NCBI GenBank assembly: GCA_963720375.1
Contig: CAVRFM010000024.1
Span: 20,207 to 84,206, forward strand
DNA length: 64,000 nucleotides
Source of the DNA: JAPLHP01 sp963720375
GTDB lineage: Bacteria; Chloroflexota; Dehalococcoidia; UBA2247; RBG-13-53-26
Reading direction: 5' to 3'
The notes beneath the pieces are model-generated. The model was given only the letters and a program-made list of their open reading frames with translations. It had not been told where the DNA came from and ran no database searches. Shown here one piece after another: positions 1-8,588 of this stretch (the first letter of the stretch is position 1; every line of letters starts with the position of its first letter). The translations under genes were made by a program, and so were the position numbers.

Positions 1-50
1 CGCGGCGCAACTACGATAACTATCTGAACTCTATCCGGAGATCTGGATGA
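1..50 (+). CDS. 3' end of an upstream gene (partial)
   Basis: An open frame enters from the left edge and ends at TGA 48-50. The visible C-terminus is rich in Arg, Asn and Tyr (ending NSIRRSG). Its stop overlaps the ATG of the next gene as ATGA, a typical translational coupling, so it is probably the previous gene of the same operon. Only 15 codons are visible, so no function can be given. The fused aroKB two genes downstream makes another aromatic pathway gene possible, but that is a guess. Confidence 0.45.
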   Translation, partial: RRNYDNYLNSIRRSG

Positions 51-898
51 CTAGACTGGGCTTTCATTGCCATGATTTAGGCCACTTCAATAAGGTGATA
101 GTCTCGAACGGATTGCAGCGGGGAGAGTTCTATAATTTCCTGCCACAGAATTTGCCGGAATTGAGAAAAGCAATTGAACATCATGATGTGGCATCGAGCG
201 TGCATGCCCCGCTGGTGAAGGCTCCGTGGTATCCTATGCCTCCTACCCTGTCCTTTCTTTGTGATGTTGATGTGGAGAAAAGACAGCTCAGCCTGAGAAT
301 GGTTCATGAAACGATGGAGTTAGCCGAGGATTTCGGGGCTGAGTACGTGGTAGTTCACTTCCCATCACCCCCCTCAACGGGGGTTGATGGTATGGGATAT
401 GCCAAGTTGCGGGATATTGCCTGGCGGAGCGCTGTTTCACTAGCGGAGCTTAGTGAGAAACATGGCGTGCCAATTCATATTGAGGGGTTTGGACCCAGCC
501 CTTTTCTCACGGTGGATTTTCTGGTTGAAGTTGCCAGGGGGCTTCCATGTTTGCGTTATTGTTTTGACGTGGGTCATATGCATATTGCTGCTGAGCGGGA
601 TGGGTTCGATCTCTATCAGTTTGCCCAGCAGTTGGCACCATATATTGGTTCTGTTCACCTGTGGAATAATCGAGGTATTGGGGATTACTTATCCTTTGGC
701 CATATTCCAGTGCATCCGAGTCAGGAGCCCGAGGATGGCTGGGTGGATATTGCCCGTCTTCTGCCATTGATACTATCGAGCAATCCCGCCAGCCGTGTTA
801 TTCTTGAAAGCGGCTCTCACTATCCGGAGGCGTTAGGTGGGCATGATTTCCGAGACGGAGTAAAGTGGGTAAAAGAGCTAATGACTGCATTATCTTGA
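47..898 (+). CDS. Sugar phosphate isomerase/epimerase-like TIM-barrel protein
   Basis: This 283-residue protein looks like the xylose isomerase-like / AP endonuclease 2 TIM-barrel superfamily, whose members are divalent-metal isomerases, epimerases or endonucleases. Candidate metal ligands sit where the family has them: Glu in HIEGFG, Asp and His in CFDVGHMH, His in SVHLWN, and Glu in the C-terminal ILESGS. The ATG overlaps the upstream stop by ATGA and has a GGAG about 7 nt upstream. The 3' end overlaps the GTG start of aroKB by 34 bp, so it is co-transcribed with a shikimate pathway gene. No signal peptide is visible, so it is cytoplasmic. The substrate cannot be read from sequence. Confidence 0.85.
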   Translation: MTRLGFHCHDLGHFNKVIVSNGLQRGEFYNFLPQNLPELRKAIEHHDVASSVHAPLVKAPWYPMPPTLSFLCDVDVEKRQLSLRMVHETMELAEDFGAEYVVVHFPSPPSTGVDGMGYAKLRDIAWRSAVSLAELSEKHGVPIHIEGFGPSPFLTVDFLVEVARGLPCLRYCFDVGHMHIAAERDGFDLYQFAQQLAPYIGSVHLWNNRGIGDYLSFGHIPVHPSQEPEDGWVDIARLLPLILSSNPASRVILESGSHYPEALGGHDFRDGVKWVKELMTALS

Positions 899-2535
899 TC
901 GGCTTCTCTGCCACCGGGAAGTCAGAGGTGGGGTGGGAGGTGGCCAGCCGCCTTGGTTGGGATGTGGTGGATACGGATGAGGAAGTGGTCAGGCTTGCCG
1001 GCAAGAGTATCCAAGAGATTTTTGCTCAGGATGGGGAGAAGTATTTCCGGGGAATTGAACGGCAAGCATTGATCGAGGCGTGCAAGAAGAGGGAGGTGGT
1101 GGTTGCCACCGGTGGTGGAGCAGTGCTTGATCCTCATAACCGCACGTTGATGAAAGAGAGTGGCGTGGTCATCTGTCTTGAGGCCAGCCCGGAAACAATC
1201 TACCATCGACTGCTGGAGGATAATGAGGCCTCCGGAGCTATACGTCCTCTTCTCGCAGTTTCAAATCCCCTTGAACAAATCAAACAGTTGAAGGAATCTC
1301 GTCAGCCTTATTATGCCATCGCTGACTGGACCGTGCATACTGACAATTTGACTTTGGATGAGGTATGCCAGGAGATAATCAGGGGGCGATATTACTGGGC
1401 TCGCGCTCATAAAGAAAGTGATGGGTGCCTCTATGAGGAAGGTCTTGGCTGTGAGGTGATTACTGCTGGGGAACACTATCCTGTTTATGTTGGTTGGGGT
1501 TTGCTCTGCAATCTTGGTGAAAATATGAGTCAGGCAAGATTAACTGGTACTGCATATCTGGTCAGTGACGAGACGGTTTTCTCTATTTATGGTGCCACGG
1601 TGACGGAAAGTCTTCAGAATGCCGGCCTTGCTGTAGAACACCTTCTAGTCTCTCCTGGTGAAACGACCAAAACACTTGAAACTGCTGCCAGGATCTATGA
1701 TTGGTTAATCGACCGTCGAACTGAGAGAAGTGATGTCATTATTGCCTTGGGTGGAGGAATGGTAGGTGATCTCGCTGGCTTTGTTGCGGCTACGTTCCTT
1801 CGCGGCTTGCCGCTGGTGCAGGTGCCTACCAGTCTGGTTGCCATGGTGGATGCTTCTATAGGCGGGAAGACAGCAGTTAATCATTCCAAAGCCAAGAACC
1901 TTATAGGTGTGTTCTACCAACCTCGTATAGTGGTGGCCGATGTTCAAGCCCTGACCTCCCTTGCCAAAAGAGAACTGGTTTCCGGATGGGCGGAAGTAAT
2001 CAAGCACGGGTTGGTACTCGATCCTGAGTTGTTTATCTTCTTGGAGTGTAATGTCGAGAGGCTTCTAGCATTGGATCCAGAAGCTGCTACTGAGGCCGTA
2101 AGACGCAGCGTAGCTGTCAAAGCCAGGATTGTTAGTGAAGACGAGAAGGAGCAGCGGGGGAGGCGTATTCTGTTAAATTATGGACATACTATAGGCCATG
2201 CCTTAGAAGCGGCAACCAACTATGAGCATTTTCTTCATGGTGAAGCTGTGGCTGTAGGCATGGTTGGTGCTGCCATGATCAGCCATAGCTTGGGGCTACT
2301 ATCGGAAGAAGTGGTGGAACGGCAGCGCGTCCTTCTGAGCAGGTTTGGCTTGCCAACCTGCTGCTCTGGAGTAGACATGAACGCAGTCCTCAGGGCAATG
2401 GAGTTGGATAAGAAGGTGAAGGCAAAAGCGGTAAGATGGGTGCTGCTCGAAGGGGTCGGTCAGCCGTTGGTTCGGCATGACATCCCGTACGAGCAAGTGG
2501 TTAAGGTGCTCGAGAGGTTGTTGGTGACTGGGTGA
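865..2535 (+). CDS. aroKB: Bifunctional shikimate kinase / 3-dehydroquinate synthase
   Basis: A 556-residue fusion of two shikimate pathway enzymes. Residues about 8-170 are shikimate kinase (shikimate + ATP to shikimate 3-phosphate), with a P-loop GFSATGKS and the substrate-binding DTD motif. Residues about 185-550 are 3-dehydroquinate synthase (DAHP to 3-dehydroquinate, NAD and metal dependent). They carry the NAD-binding GGGMVGDLAGF block, PTSLVAMVDASIGGKT, and HGEAVAVGM with the metal ligands. The two steps are not consecutive in the pathway. Start is GTG 865 with GGAG just upstream, inside the end of the previous gene. Both halves keep their catalytic motifs, so both are probably active. 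Confidence 0.95.
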   Translation: MGKRANDCIILIGFSATGKSEVGWEVASRLGWDVVDTDEEVVRLAGKSIQEIFAQDGEKYFRGIERQALIEACKKREVVVATGGGAVLDPHNRTLMKESGVVICLEASPETIYHRLLEDNEASGAIRPLLAVSNPLEQIKQLKESRQPYYAIADWTVHTDNLTLDEVCQEIIRGRYYWARAHKESDGCLYEEGLGCEVITAGEHYPVYVGWGLLCNLGENMSQARLTGTAYLVSDETVFSIYGATVTESLQNAGLAVEHLLVSPGETTKTLETAARIYDWLIDRRTERSDVIIALGGGMVGDLAGFVAATFLRGLPLVQVPTSLVAMVDASIGGKTAVNHSKAKNLIGVFYQPRIVVADVQALTSLAKRELVSGWAEVIKHGLVLDPELFIFLECNVERLLALDPEAATEAVRRSVAVKARIVSEDEKEQRGRRILLNYGHTIGHALEAATNYEHFLHGEAVAVGMVGAAMISHSLGLLSEEVVERQRVLLSRFGLPTCCSGVDMNAVLRAMELDKKVKAKAVRWVLLEGVGQPLVRHDIPYEQVVKVLERLLVTG

Positions 2536-2600
2536 GTTTTTGATTAATTCTGTTGTTGTTTGAAGACGGGCGCAGTGAATTGATGCGAAGGAAGTGAATG

Positions 2601-3152
2601 ATGGCGAAAAGCATTAGAGGGACCACAGTTCTGGCGGTTAGACGGGGTAACCAGGTGGCCATAGCTGGAGATGGTCAGATTACCACTGGAGATATTGTGT
2701 TGAAAAGCAGTGCCAAGAAGGTGCGTACTCTCTATCACGACCAGGTGGTTGCCGGATTTGCTGGCTCGGTGGCTGATGCGCTGACCTTGTTTGAAAGGTT
2801 CGAGAGTGTGCTGGAGAAGTATGGAGGGCAACTCAGGCGGGCGGCAATAGAATTGGCCAAAGAATGGCGTACTGATCGCGTGCTGCGCCGTCTGGAAGCT
2901 TGGCTCATAGTGGCTGATCGAAACGAAATGCTGGTGCTCTCGGGAGAGGGCGATGTGGTGGAGCCTGATGAGGATGTAGCGGCCATAGGCTCCGGAGGTG
3001 GCTATGCGCAGGCTGCGGCCAAGGCTCTGCTGAGTCATTCCAACCTTAGTGCCGAGGAGATAGTACGCGCCAGCATGGAGATTGCTGCTGGCATATGCAT
3101 CTATACTAACAACCAGATAACTGTGGTGAGCTTGGGCGAAGAGAACGCCTGA
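2601..3152 (+). CDS. hslV: ATP-dependent protease proteolytic subunit HslV
   Basis: Beta-type proteasome-like peptidase of the HslVU (ClpYQ) protease, 183 residues, the usual length. After a short propeptide ending in Gly the chain continues TTVLAV; the first Thr (residue 8) is the expected catalytic N-terminal nucleophile. GDGQIT and the GSGGGYAQAAA segment are family hallmarks. Two adjacent ATGs exist; 2601 is preferred because AAGGAAG (2588-2594) is 6 nt away. The ATPase partner hslU, normally adjacent, is not next to it and not elsewhere in this window. It lies 65 bp after aroKB and may share its transcript. Confidence 0.93.
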   Translation: MAKSIRGTTVLAVRRGNQVAIAGDGQITTGDIVLKSSAKKVRTLYHDQVVAGFAGSVADALTLFERFESVLEKYGGQLRRAAIELAKEWRTDRVLRRLEAWLIVADRNEMLVLSGEGDVVEPDEDVAAIGSGGGYAQAAAKALLSHSNLSAEEIVRASMEIAAGICIYTNNQITVVSLGEENA

Positions 3153-3345
3153 TTAGCTTACTGTTGCCTCAATCATGGGAGCCGAGACAGTTAGAGAGTG
3201 CATAATGGGCTGCTATGGTTTGGCTTATCTCTCTGAGTACGGCGGTAGTGGTGCTGGATATATTGATGACAGAGGTCTATGTGAGAGTATTCGAGATACA
3301 GCGAGCTATGATCGCCGGTTATTTGCTTAGGAAATAGAGCTGGTA

Positions 3346-4557
3346 GTGGATCAAGAATTTAAGGTAGAGAAATCTTGTCCACAAAGCAGTGCGCGAGCTG
3401 GCTTACTCTTCACACCGCGAGGGATTGTACCTACCCCCCTGTTTTTGCCAGTAGGCAGCCAGGCCACAGTCAAGACCCTCACGCCGGATGATCTCGAAGT
3501 TATTGGCGTGAGAATGGTATTGAGCAATACCTATCACCTTTATCTGAGGCCGGGGATTGATATTGTGGAATCACTGGGAGGGCTGCACCGCTTTATGTCC
3601 TGGGAGAGACCTGTTCTTACTGACAGTGGAGGCTATCAAGTATTTAGCTTGGCATCGCTTCAGAGGGTTAGTGATGAGGGAGTTAGCTTCAGGTCTCATA
3701 TTGACGGCAGTGAACATTTCTTTACTCCTGAGAATGTGATTCAATTCCAGGAAAGGCTGGGAAGTGAGATTGTCATGCCGTTGGATGAATGTCCTCCCTA
3801 TAGTACAGACTCAACGTTAGTCCGGTTGGCTATGGAGAGAACACATCATTGGGCAGAAAGGTGTCTGAGAAGTCATCGGCGGAAGGATCAAGCCCTCTAT
3901 GGGATTGTGCAGGGAGGTGTCTTTCCGGAATTGCGCCGGGAATCGGCAGCGTTTCTTACTTCCCTGGGATTTGCCGGTTATGCCATTGGTGGCTTGAGTC
4001 TGGGAGAACCAAAACAGGTGACACTGGCTGTGGTGGATGAAACGGTGTCCTTTCTTCCCAAGGACATGCCGCGGTATCTCATGGGTGTGGGTGCGCCTGA
4101 GGATATCTTTGAGAGTGTGGCCAGAGGGGTGGATATGTTTGACAGTGCCCTGCCTACTCGCACTGCCAGAAATGGCGCCCTATTCACGACGTTGGGGAGA
4201 CATAATGTACAAAATGCCCGCTACAGGAACCTGGATGAGCCTATTGATGCTGGATGTGGTTGTTACACCTGCAGTAACTTCTCAATAGCATATCTTCATC
4301 ACCTTTTCAAAAGCAGTGAACTTCTAGCCTACAGGTTGGCTACTATTCACAACCTATGGTTCATCATCAAGTTGATGGAGCGGATAAGGCAGTCTATCCT
4401 TGACGGCTCCTTCGTGGCCTTTAAGGATACTTTTCTATCTAGTTATCGAACAACCGATGAGGAAATACGGTTATCTCAGAAGCAGAAGTGGCTAAAGAGG
4501 TCGTCGAAGTTCTCTGGCGAAGGCGACAGCTCCAAGGACACCGGCATTGTCACCTAG
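3346..4557 (+). CDS. tgt: Queuine tRNA-ribosyltransferase (tRNA-guanine transglycosylase)
   Basis: Exchanges guanine-34 for the queuosine precursor in GUN-anticodon tRNAs. It has 403 residues, slightly long for the bacterial enzyme. Motifs seen in order: SNTYHLYLRPG, DSGGYQVFSL with the base-binding Asp, GIVQGG, GYAIGGLSLGE, and DMFDSALPTRTARNG with the nucleophilic Asp. A zinc site follows as CGCYTC plus His in ATIHNLW. Start is GTG 3346 with a weak ribosome binding site. The last 66 bp overlap the convergent ROK kinase gene; the C-terminal tail beyond about residue 375 is not conserved-looking. Confidence 0.94.
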   Translation: MDQEFKVEKSCPQSSARAGLLFTPRGIVPTPLFLPVGSQATVKTLTPDDLEVIGVRMVLSNTYHLYLRPGIDIVESLGGLHRFMSWERPVLTDSGGYQVFSLASLQRVSDEGVSFRSHIDGSEHFFTPENVIQFQERLGSEIVMPLDECPPYSTDSTLVRLAMERTHHWAERCLRSHRRKDQALYGIVQGGVFPELRRESAAFLTSLGFAGYAIGGLSLGEPKQVTLAVVDETVSFLPKDMPRYLMGVGAPEDIFESVARGVDMFDSALPTRTARNGALFTTLGRHNVQNARYRNLDEPIDAGCGCYTCSNFSIAYLHHLFKSSELLAYRLATIHNLWFIIKLMERIRQSILDGSFVAFKDTFLSSYRTTDEEIRLSQKQKWLKRSSKFSGEGDSSKDTGIVT

Positions 4558-5481
4558 CTGGCTGGGAACGATGCGCACCAGCTGAGCTGGCATTTGAAAT
4601 GCTCTTTCTGCAACTACCTTTCTCGCACCATCAAGGAGCATATTGCCCATCTTGGCCATTCCCCCACCAACGATGATCATCTCGGGGTTGAATATGTTAA
4701 CCAGGTTCACCATACCTACACCCAGGTAGTTCGCTGCTCTGGAGACAATTGTTAAAGCCAGAGTGTCTCCTTTTTGGGCTGCAGTGGCTACTGTCTGGGC
4801 AGTGATGTTCTGCAGGTCTCCCTCAGCGAGCTCAATGATGGTAGTCTTGGCGCCCTGGGCGATAAGCCTTCTTGCTTCTCTGGCCACTGCTTTGCCCGAG
4901 GCCAGCATTTCAAGACAGCCGATGTTACCACAACTGCAGCGAGGCCCATTGATATCAATCGTAGTGTGGCCTATTTCGCCGGCGCTTCCAGAGGGGCCGC
5001 TGTACAACCTGCCATCGATAATGATCCCGCCACCGATGCCTGTGCTCACTGTAAGATAGATCAAGTTGTTCATGCCTCTTCCAGCACCAAAGATGTGCTC
5101 TCCTAGAGCAGCGGCGCTGGCATCATTCATAATGAAGGTTCGTATCCCTGTGGCTTTCTCTACCATGTCTTTCAGCGGGATATTGTGCCAGCCAGGCAGA
5201 TTGGGTGAGTCTGTTACTAGACCTTTCTCTGAATCTATGGCTCCAGCAGCAGCAATGCCTATTGTAGCGATAGAGTAGGATGAAGAAAGTGCATTACTGA
5301 CAAGGCTATTAACCGTAGTCATTATGCGGTTGATTACTGCATCTGCCCCCTCCTCAGCTAGGGTGGGATTGTATTCTCGGGAGATAATCTCACCCCTGCA
5401 CGAGATTAGGGCGGTAACGATCTTGGTGCCACCCAGATCTACTGCCAGAATAGGGCTTTCCTCAGTTGGTCCTGCCATCAT
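4492..5481 (-). CDS. ROK family sugar kinase (glucokinase-like)
   Basis: A cytoplasmic ROK-family kinase that probably phosphorylates glucose or a related hexose. It shows the N-terminal phosphate-binding DLGGTKI, the catalytic region ending in FIMNDASAAALGE, and the ROK zinc signature CSCGNIGCLE. The frame is open back to a TTG at 5520, but the ATG pair at 5481/5478, preceded by AAAAGG, is the more natural start, giving about 329 residues. It is the last gene of a minus-strand set (DnaJ-like, HDAC-like, cyclophilin-like, ROK). Its 3' end overlaps tgt by 66 bp, an unusually deep convergent overlap. Glucokinase versus another hexose specificity is not decidable. Confidence 0.87.
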   Translation of the reverse strand: MMAGPTEESPILAVDLGGTKIVTALISCRGEIISREYNPTLAEEGADAVINRIMTTVNSLVSNALSSSYSIATIGIAAAGAIDSEKGLVTDSPNLPGWHNIPLKDMVEKATGIRTFIMNDASAAALGEHIFGAGRGMNNLIYLTVSTGIGGGIIIDGRLYSGPSGSAGEIGHTTIDINGPRCSCGNIGCLEMLASGKAVAREARRLIAQGAKTTIIELAEGDLQNITAQTVATAAQKGDTLALTIVSRAANYLGVGMVNLVNIFNPEMIIVGGGMAKMGNMLLDGARKVVAERAFQMPAQLVRIVPSQLGDNAGVLGAVAFARELRRPL

Positions 5482-5586
5482 CCTTTTTGCATTATAGCTG
5501 TCGTGATACTGTATTATCAATCAATTTCTGCAAGTCGAGCCAAAGTGGATTACGAAAATCTGCCAGGCCGGATTCGATCGGTTGGG

Positions 5587-5962
5587 TCAAAGTACTGGTT
5601 CCACGATGATCTCAGTGCCTGGGGTTATTTGTTTTAGTGGTTTGGGGTTACCGATTATTCTGCCTAGCACTGTGACGGGACTTACTGCTCGGATCTCATC
5701 TCTGTGACTTGCGGGGGTAGGTCCGAAGAAAATACAGAGCGAGTGTCCCTCTGGCCAATAGCCCAAATCTCCTATTTCAACTATCTCTTCTCCCGTTTTC
5801 AATCTCAAGCTTGAGCGGTATGGGGAAATAAATCTCTTCGCCCCAGGTATTGGCCTTTCCTTTGAGAGGCAGAATCTCCCAGAAAGCCCTTGCTGTTCTT
5901 GTGTCGTTTAATTGAGCCTGCAATTCAACGATACCTGCTCCGATTCTAATCTGTTTCTTCAT
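5587..5962 (-). pseudogene. Cyclophilin-like (TM1367-type) protein, frame-broken
   Basis: Two overlapping minus-strand frames (5962 to 5777 and 5808 to 5587) together give one complete cyclophilin-like domain of about 125 residues. The N-terminal part has ARAFWEILP and EEIYFPIP; the C-terminal part has GDLGYWPEGH, CIFFGPTP and VTVLGRI. This is the TM1367-type small beta-barrel family. The join needs one surplus base removed near 5791-5808, most simply in the CCC at 5792-5794, which restores LEIENGEEIVEIGDL. Function is unknown in the family. The break may be a sequencing insertion or real decay; nothing else in the gene is damaged. Confidence 0.7.
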
Positions 5963-6002
5963 TTGATGTGCTTTCCCTCATATCGTAGAGAGCAGTGTTC
6001 TA

Positions 6003-7071
6003 TTAAGTAAAGCACCGCCAGTAGCTCCTAAGGTTCTCTTTGACTTCCTTTATGACCGTTTTTGTTTCTTTAAGTTTGTAGTCAGTCTTGAGAGAGAACA
6101 AGAAAGGTTCCGTAAACTCGAGGTCGAGTTTGGCCACTCCTGAGACCAAGGAAAGCCACCCGTAAGGCAGGACTGTCTGGTTATATCCGCTTCCAAGGAG
6201 ATCGACTGCCTTTCCACCACATACTCTTTCGGCGACTTCTCTCACTTTTCTGCCGATCATTTTGAAGCCCTTGAGAGTAAGCCCCAGGTCAGTCAGCTCA
6301 TCGGCGAAGTGGGGGTCAGAGCCCCCGTTCCTGATGATTATCTGGGGGGCAAATTCCTCTGCCAGAGGAGTGAATATTTCATCCAATACGCATTCGTAGG
6401 CATCATCGGAGGCTCCCGGAGGTAGAGGCACATTTACAGTGAAACCCTTGCCTTTTCCCTCCCCGATTTCATAGGCAAAGCCGGTTCCTGGATAAAGGGT
6501 TCGGGGGTCCTGGTGAATATCGATGAACAATACCATCGGATCCTGGTAGAAAATCTGGCAGGTTCCGTCTCCAGCGTGAGCATCGGTGTCAAGGATCAGA
6601 ATCCTCTCCAAGACCGTGGTTCTCAATTAGATTCTTAACGCATACAGCCACATCGTTGTAGATGCAAAACCCTGCCCCGTAGTTACTTTTGGCGTGGTGT
6701 AGCCCGCCGCCAACGCCAACGGCATTGGTGAAACTGCCCTTCCAAACGAGTTCTGTTGCTGTTAGAGAGGCTCCGACGATTAACCTGGCAGCTTTCTCCA
6801 TTCCTGGCTGGAGGGGAGTGTCCGGACTGAGGAACCTGTAGCTGGGTAACCAGATTCCCTTGGAGTCACCTTGCAGGAAGTCGATGTAGTTTCTATCGTG
6901 AACAAGGAGTAACTCTTCGTCTGTTGCATGCCTCGGCTCGACAACTTCAAAGTCGTTGACCTTCTCTGTCAGCAAGTTCATGAAGTTGGCATATCTGTCA
7001 CTCCTGAAAGGGTGCCCAGGGCCGAAATCATAACCTTTTATCTGCTCACTATATGCTATAGCTAGCGTCAT
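6003..7071 (-). pseudogene. Histone deacetylase-like (AcuC/HDAC superfamily) amidohydrolase, frame-broken
   Basis: Two frames (7071 to 6589 and 6626 to 6003) together encode a full zinc-dependent deacetylase of about 355 residues. The first half has HPFRSDRY, GGGLHHAKSNYGAGFCIYND with the catalytic His pair, and the start of the central strand. The second half has ILDTDAHAGDGT with zinc-ligand Asp and His, and IIRNGGSDPHFADEL with the second zinc Asp. The frames join if one G is removed at 6608-6609, giving the family-like HGLERILILDTDAH. Substrate would be an acetylated small molecule or protein lysine. It lies in a minus-strand set with a DnaJ-like protein upstream. All zinc ligands survive, so the protein could be functional if the break is an error. 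Confidence 0.8.
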
Positions 7072-7130
7072 CTGGCTCCATACCGATAACAGAGTGCGTA
7101 CTGGTTACTTTGCTATGCAAGGGCTGCCAT

Positions 7131-7796
7131 CTATTTGATTTTGACACGAATCAGGATGTCTCCGGGGTGGCCATCGGTTGCCTGGCAAGCGTTTGTCAGC
7201 TTCAGTACATTACCCGTCTTCACTCCAGGGGGCACTTTTATCTCTACCTTTTTGCCCTTCCTGGTCAGCATCTTCTTGGTGCCTTTCTTGGCCTCGTCTT
7301 TCGTTATCGTCAATTCGTAGCGGACGTCCTGTCCACGAGGACCTCTTGTCTGACGGAAGAAATCTTCAAGATTGCCGTTGCCTCCGGGCCCAGTCTCGAA
7401 CCTGATAGTTCTTCCGGGGCCGTACGTCCTGAAGGTAAAATGGCCGCCCGATCCTCTCAGGGCATCACCAAAAATGTCCTCGAGGAAGTCATAACCAAGG
7501 CCTGATTGGCCGAAGTCCCGCATCAGGTCTTCAAATGTAGTTCTCGTGGCCGCATTCCCGAAGATATCGCCCACGTTACCCACTGTCCCGAATCGGTCAT
7601 ACTGCTGCCTCTTCTCTGGATTGCCCAGCACAGCATAGGCCTCGTTTATACCCTTGAACTTCTCGTTGGCCCATGCTTCCTTATCTGGGTTGCGGTCTGG
7701 GTGGTATTGCATCGCCATGTTTCTATAGGCTCTTTTTATATCTTGGTCGCTGGCATCTCTAGGAATACCTAGAATCTGATAATAGTCCTTGGCCAT
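7131..7796 (-). CDS. DnaJ/CbpA-like J-domain chaperone
   Basis: A 221-residue cytoplasmic co-chaperone for DnaK. The J domain is at residues 1-70, with the DnaK-stimulating HPD at 32-34. A Gly/Phe-rich linker follows at about 75-140, then a single C-terminal substrate-binding beta domain containing GVKTGNVLKL. There is no CxxCxGxG zinc region, so it is CbpA-like and not DnaJ proper, and it is shorter than CbpA (about 300 residues) because only one C-terminal subdomain is present. ATG 7796 lies at the head of a minus-strand set. A possible -10 TATACT (complement of 7883-7888) lies about 90 bp upstream, but its -35 is poor. Confidence 0.9.
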   Translation of the reverse strand: MAKDYYQILGIPRDASDQDIKRAYRNMAMQYHPDRNPDKEAWANEKFKGINEAYAVLGNPEKRQQYDRFGTVGNVGDIFGNAATRTTFEDLMRDFGQSGLGYDFLEDIFGDALRGSGGHFTFRTYGPGRTIRFETGPGGNGNLEDFFRQTRGPRGQDVRYELTITKDEAKKGTKKMLTRKGKKVEIKVPPGVKTGNVLKLTNACQATDGHPGDILIRVKIK

Positions 7797-8000
7797 TCTC
7801 CTCCGATGTCCTTGCTTTCTCTGCTGCCGAAGCTAGTTTGTCTTCGTGCTGCAAATCCCTCGTGTGGCGAATCCCGAACACAAGTATAGCATCTATGTCC
7901 CTTAGTCTCTATCTAATGGAAACAGGAAGCTGGGTGGACATCCCCGAGACATCGGCAAAGGGTCTTTGTACCTCTGCACGTCCCTACGGAGGAAGCAATG

Positions 8001-8024
8001 CCCTCTCCCTTCAAAGGGTGAGGG
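8001..8024. repeat. Imperfect inverted repeat, CCCTCTCCC type
   Basis: The arms at 8001-8011 (CCCTCTCCCTT) and 8014-8024 (AAGGGTGAGGG) pair with one mismatch around a 2-base centre. It lies in the 7797-8115 intergenic stretch, where no ORF looks real. Similar CCCTCTCCC/GGGTGAGGG hairpins are common as dispersed intergenic repeats in many bacteria; whether this one is repeated in this genome cannot be seen here. Confidence 0.35.
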
Positions 8025-8040
8025 TGGAATACCCCAAGAA

Positions 8041-8085
8041 AGACGCCAGCCCGAGATTGGTGAACAATCCCTGCGGCTGGCGTCT
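8041..8085 (-). terminator. Strong hairpin after the acyl-CoA operon
   Basis: Perfect 11-bp arms AGACGCCAGCC (8041-8051) and GGCTGGCGTCT (8075-8085) enclose a 23-base loop. Read on the minus strand it starts 31 bp after the MaoC gene stop and is followed by a modest T-rich stretch (TTTCTT). It most likely ends the minus-strand acyl-CoA operon. The long loop and short T tract make it a non-ideal intrinsic terminator. Confidence 0.5.
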
Positions 8086-8115
8086 AGCGCTGACTATTTG
8101 GTTGGACAGGAGCTC

Positions 8116-8526
8116 TTAGCCTAGGTTCATCACGCGGCCACTGGCTGCGGCCACTACTTCTTTACGCTGATTGGTGAACGTGGACTTCATGGAAAAGAGC
8201 AGCATTTTCCTCTTGTCGTTCGACTTGTCATCGACGCCGGTGAACTCATTCACAACGGTGATGGTGTCGCCCGCTTTTATCGGCTTGAAGAACTCCCACT
8301 CCCCCCCGGCATCAACTATGCCTGGGTACGGAAACGGAGGCATCTGCGCGCCCTCTCCCATTAGCATGGCGGCAGTCAACATTCCTGGCGGCAGGCGATC
8401 ATGCCACTTTGGATTAGGGTCACCAATGGCTTCACAGTACCGCTTGATCATCGTCTTGTCGATCTCGAAAACGGTAGGCTTCCCCTTGTTTCCGACAAAC
8501 TTCTTCATTTCATCCATGTTCACCAT
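8116..8526 (-). CDS. MaoC-like (FAS1-type) dehydratase domain protein
   Basis: A single hot-dog domain protein of 136 residues, resembling the N-terminal dehydratase half of MaoC/FAS1-type enoyl-CoA hydratases. Residues about 31-45 (CEAIGDPNPKWHD) carry the Asp, Asn and His pattern of the hydratase 2 active site. It may hydrate an enoyl-CoA, working with the acyl-CoA dehydrogenases and thiolase of the same operon. A good AAAGGAG precedes ATG 8526. It is the last gene of the minus-strand operon. A second hot-dog partner, normal for this family, is not adjacent, so it may act as a homodimer or with a partner elsewhere. Confidence 0.8.
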   Translation of the reverse strand: MVNMDEMKKFVGNKGKPTVFEIDKTMIKRYCEAIGDPNPKWHDRLPPGMLTAAMLMGEGAQMPPFPYPGIVDAGGEWEFFKPIKAGDTITVVNEFTGVDDKSNDKRKMLLFSMKSTFTNQRKEVVAAASGRVMNLG

Positions 8527-8588
8527 ATCCCGTTCTCCTTTCGTAGACTTCTGCGATAGAGACAGTCCAGATGATTATTCTATAACTG

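Noticed and set aside
3175..3330. Two short ORFs (51 and 40 codons) between hslV and tgt
   Set aside because: They overlap in different frames, neither has a clear ribosome binding site or family, and one looking hydrophobic may be chance.
6589..6626. RF2-like CCT TGA C at the HDAC break, also TAC TGA C at porA and GAG TGA C at STT3, as programmed frameshift sites
   Set aside because: TGA followed by C arises automatically when a frame one base off reads NNT GAC (Asp codons). For HDAC, family sequence demands the join earlier, at CTTGGAG, so slipping at the stop would give a wrong strand sequence. Kept only as a general observation.
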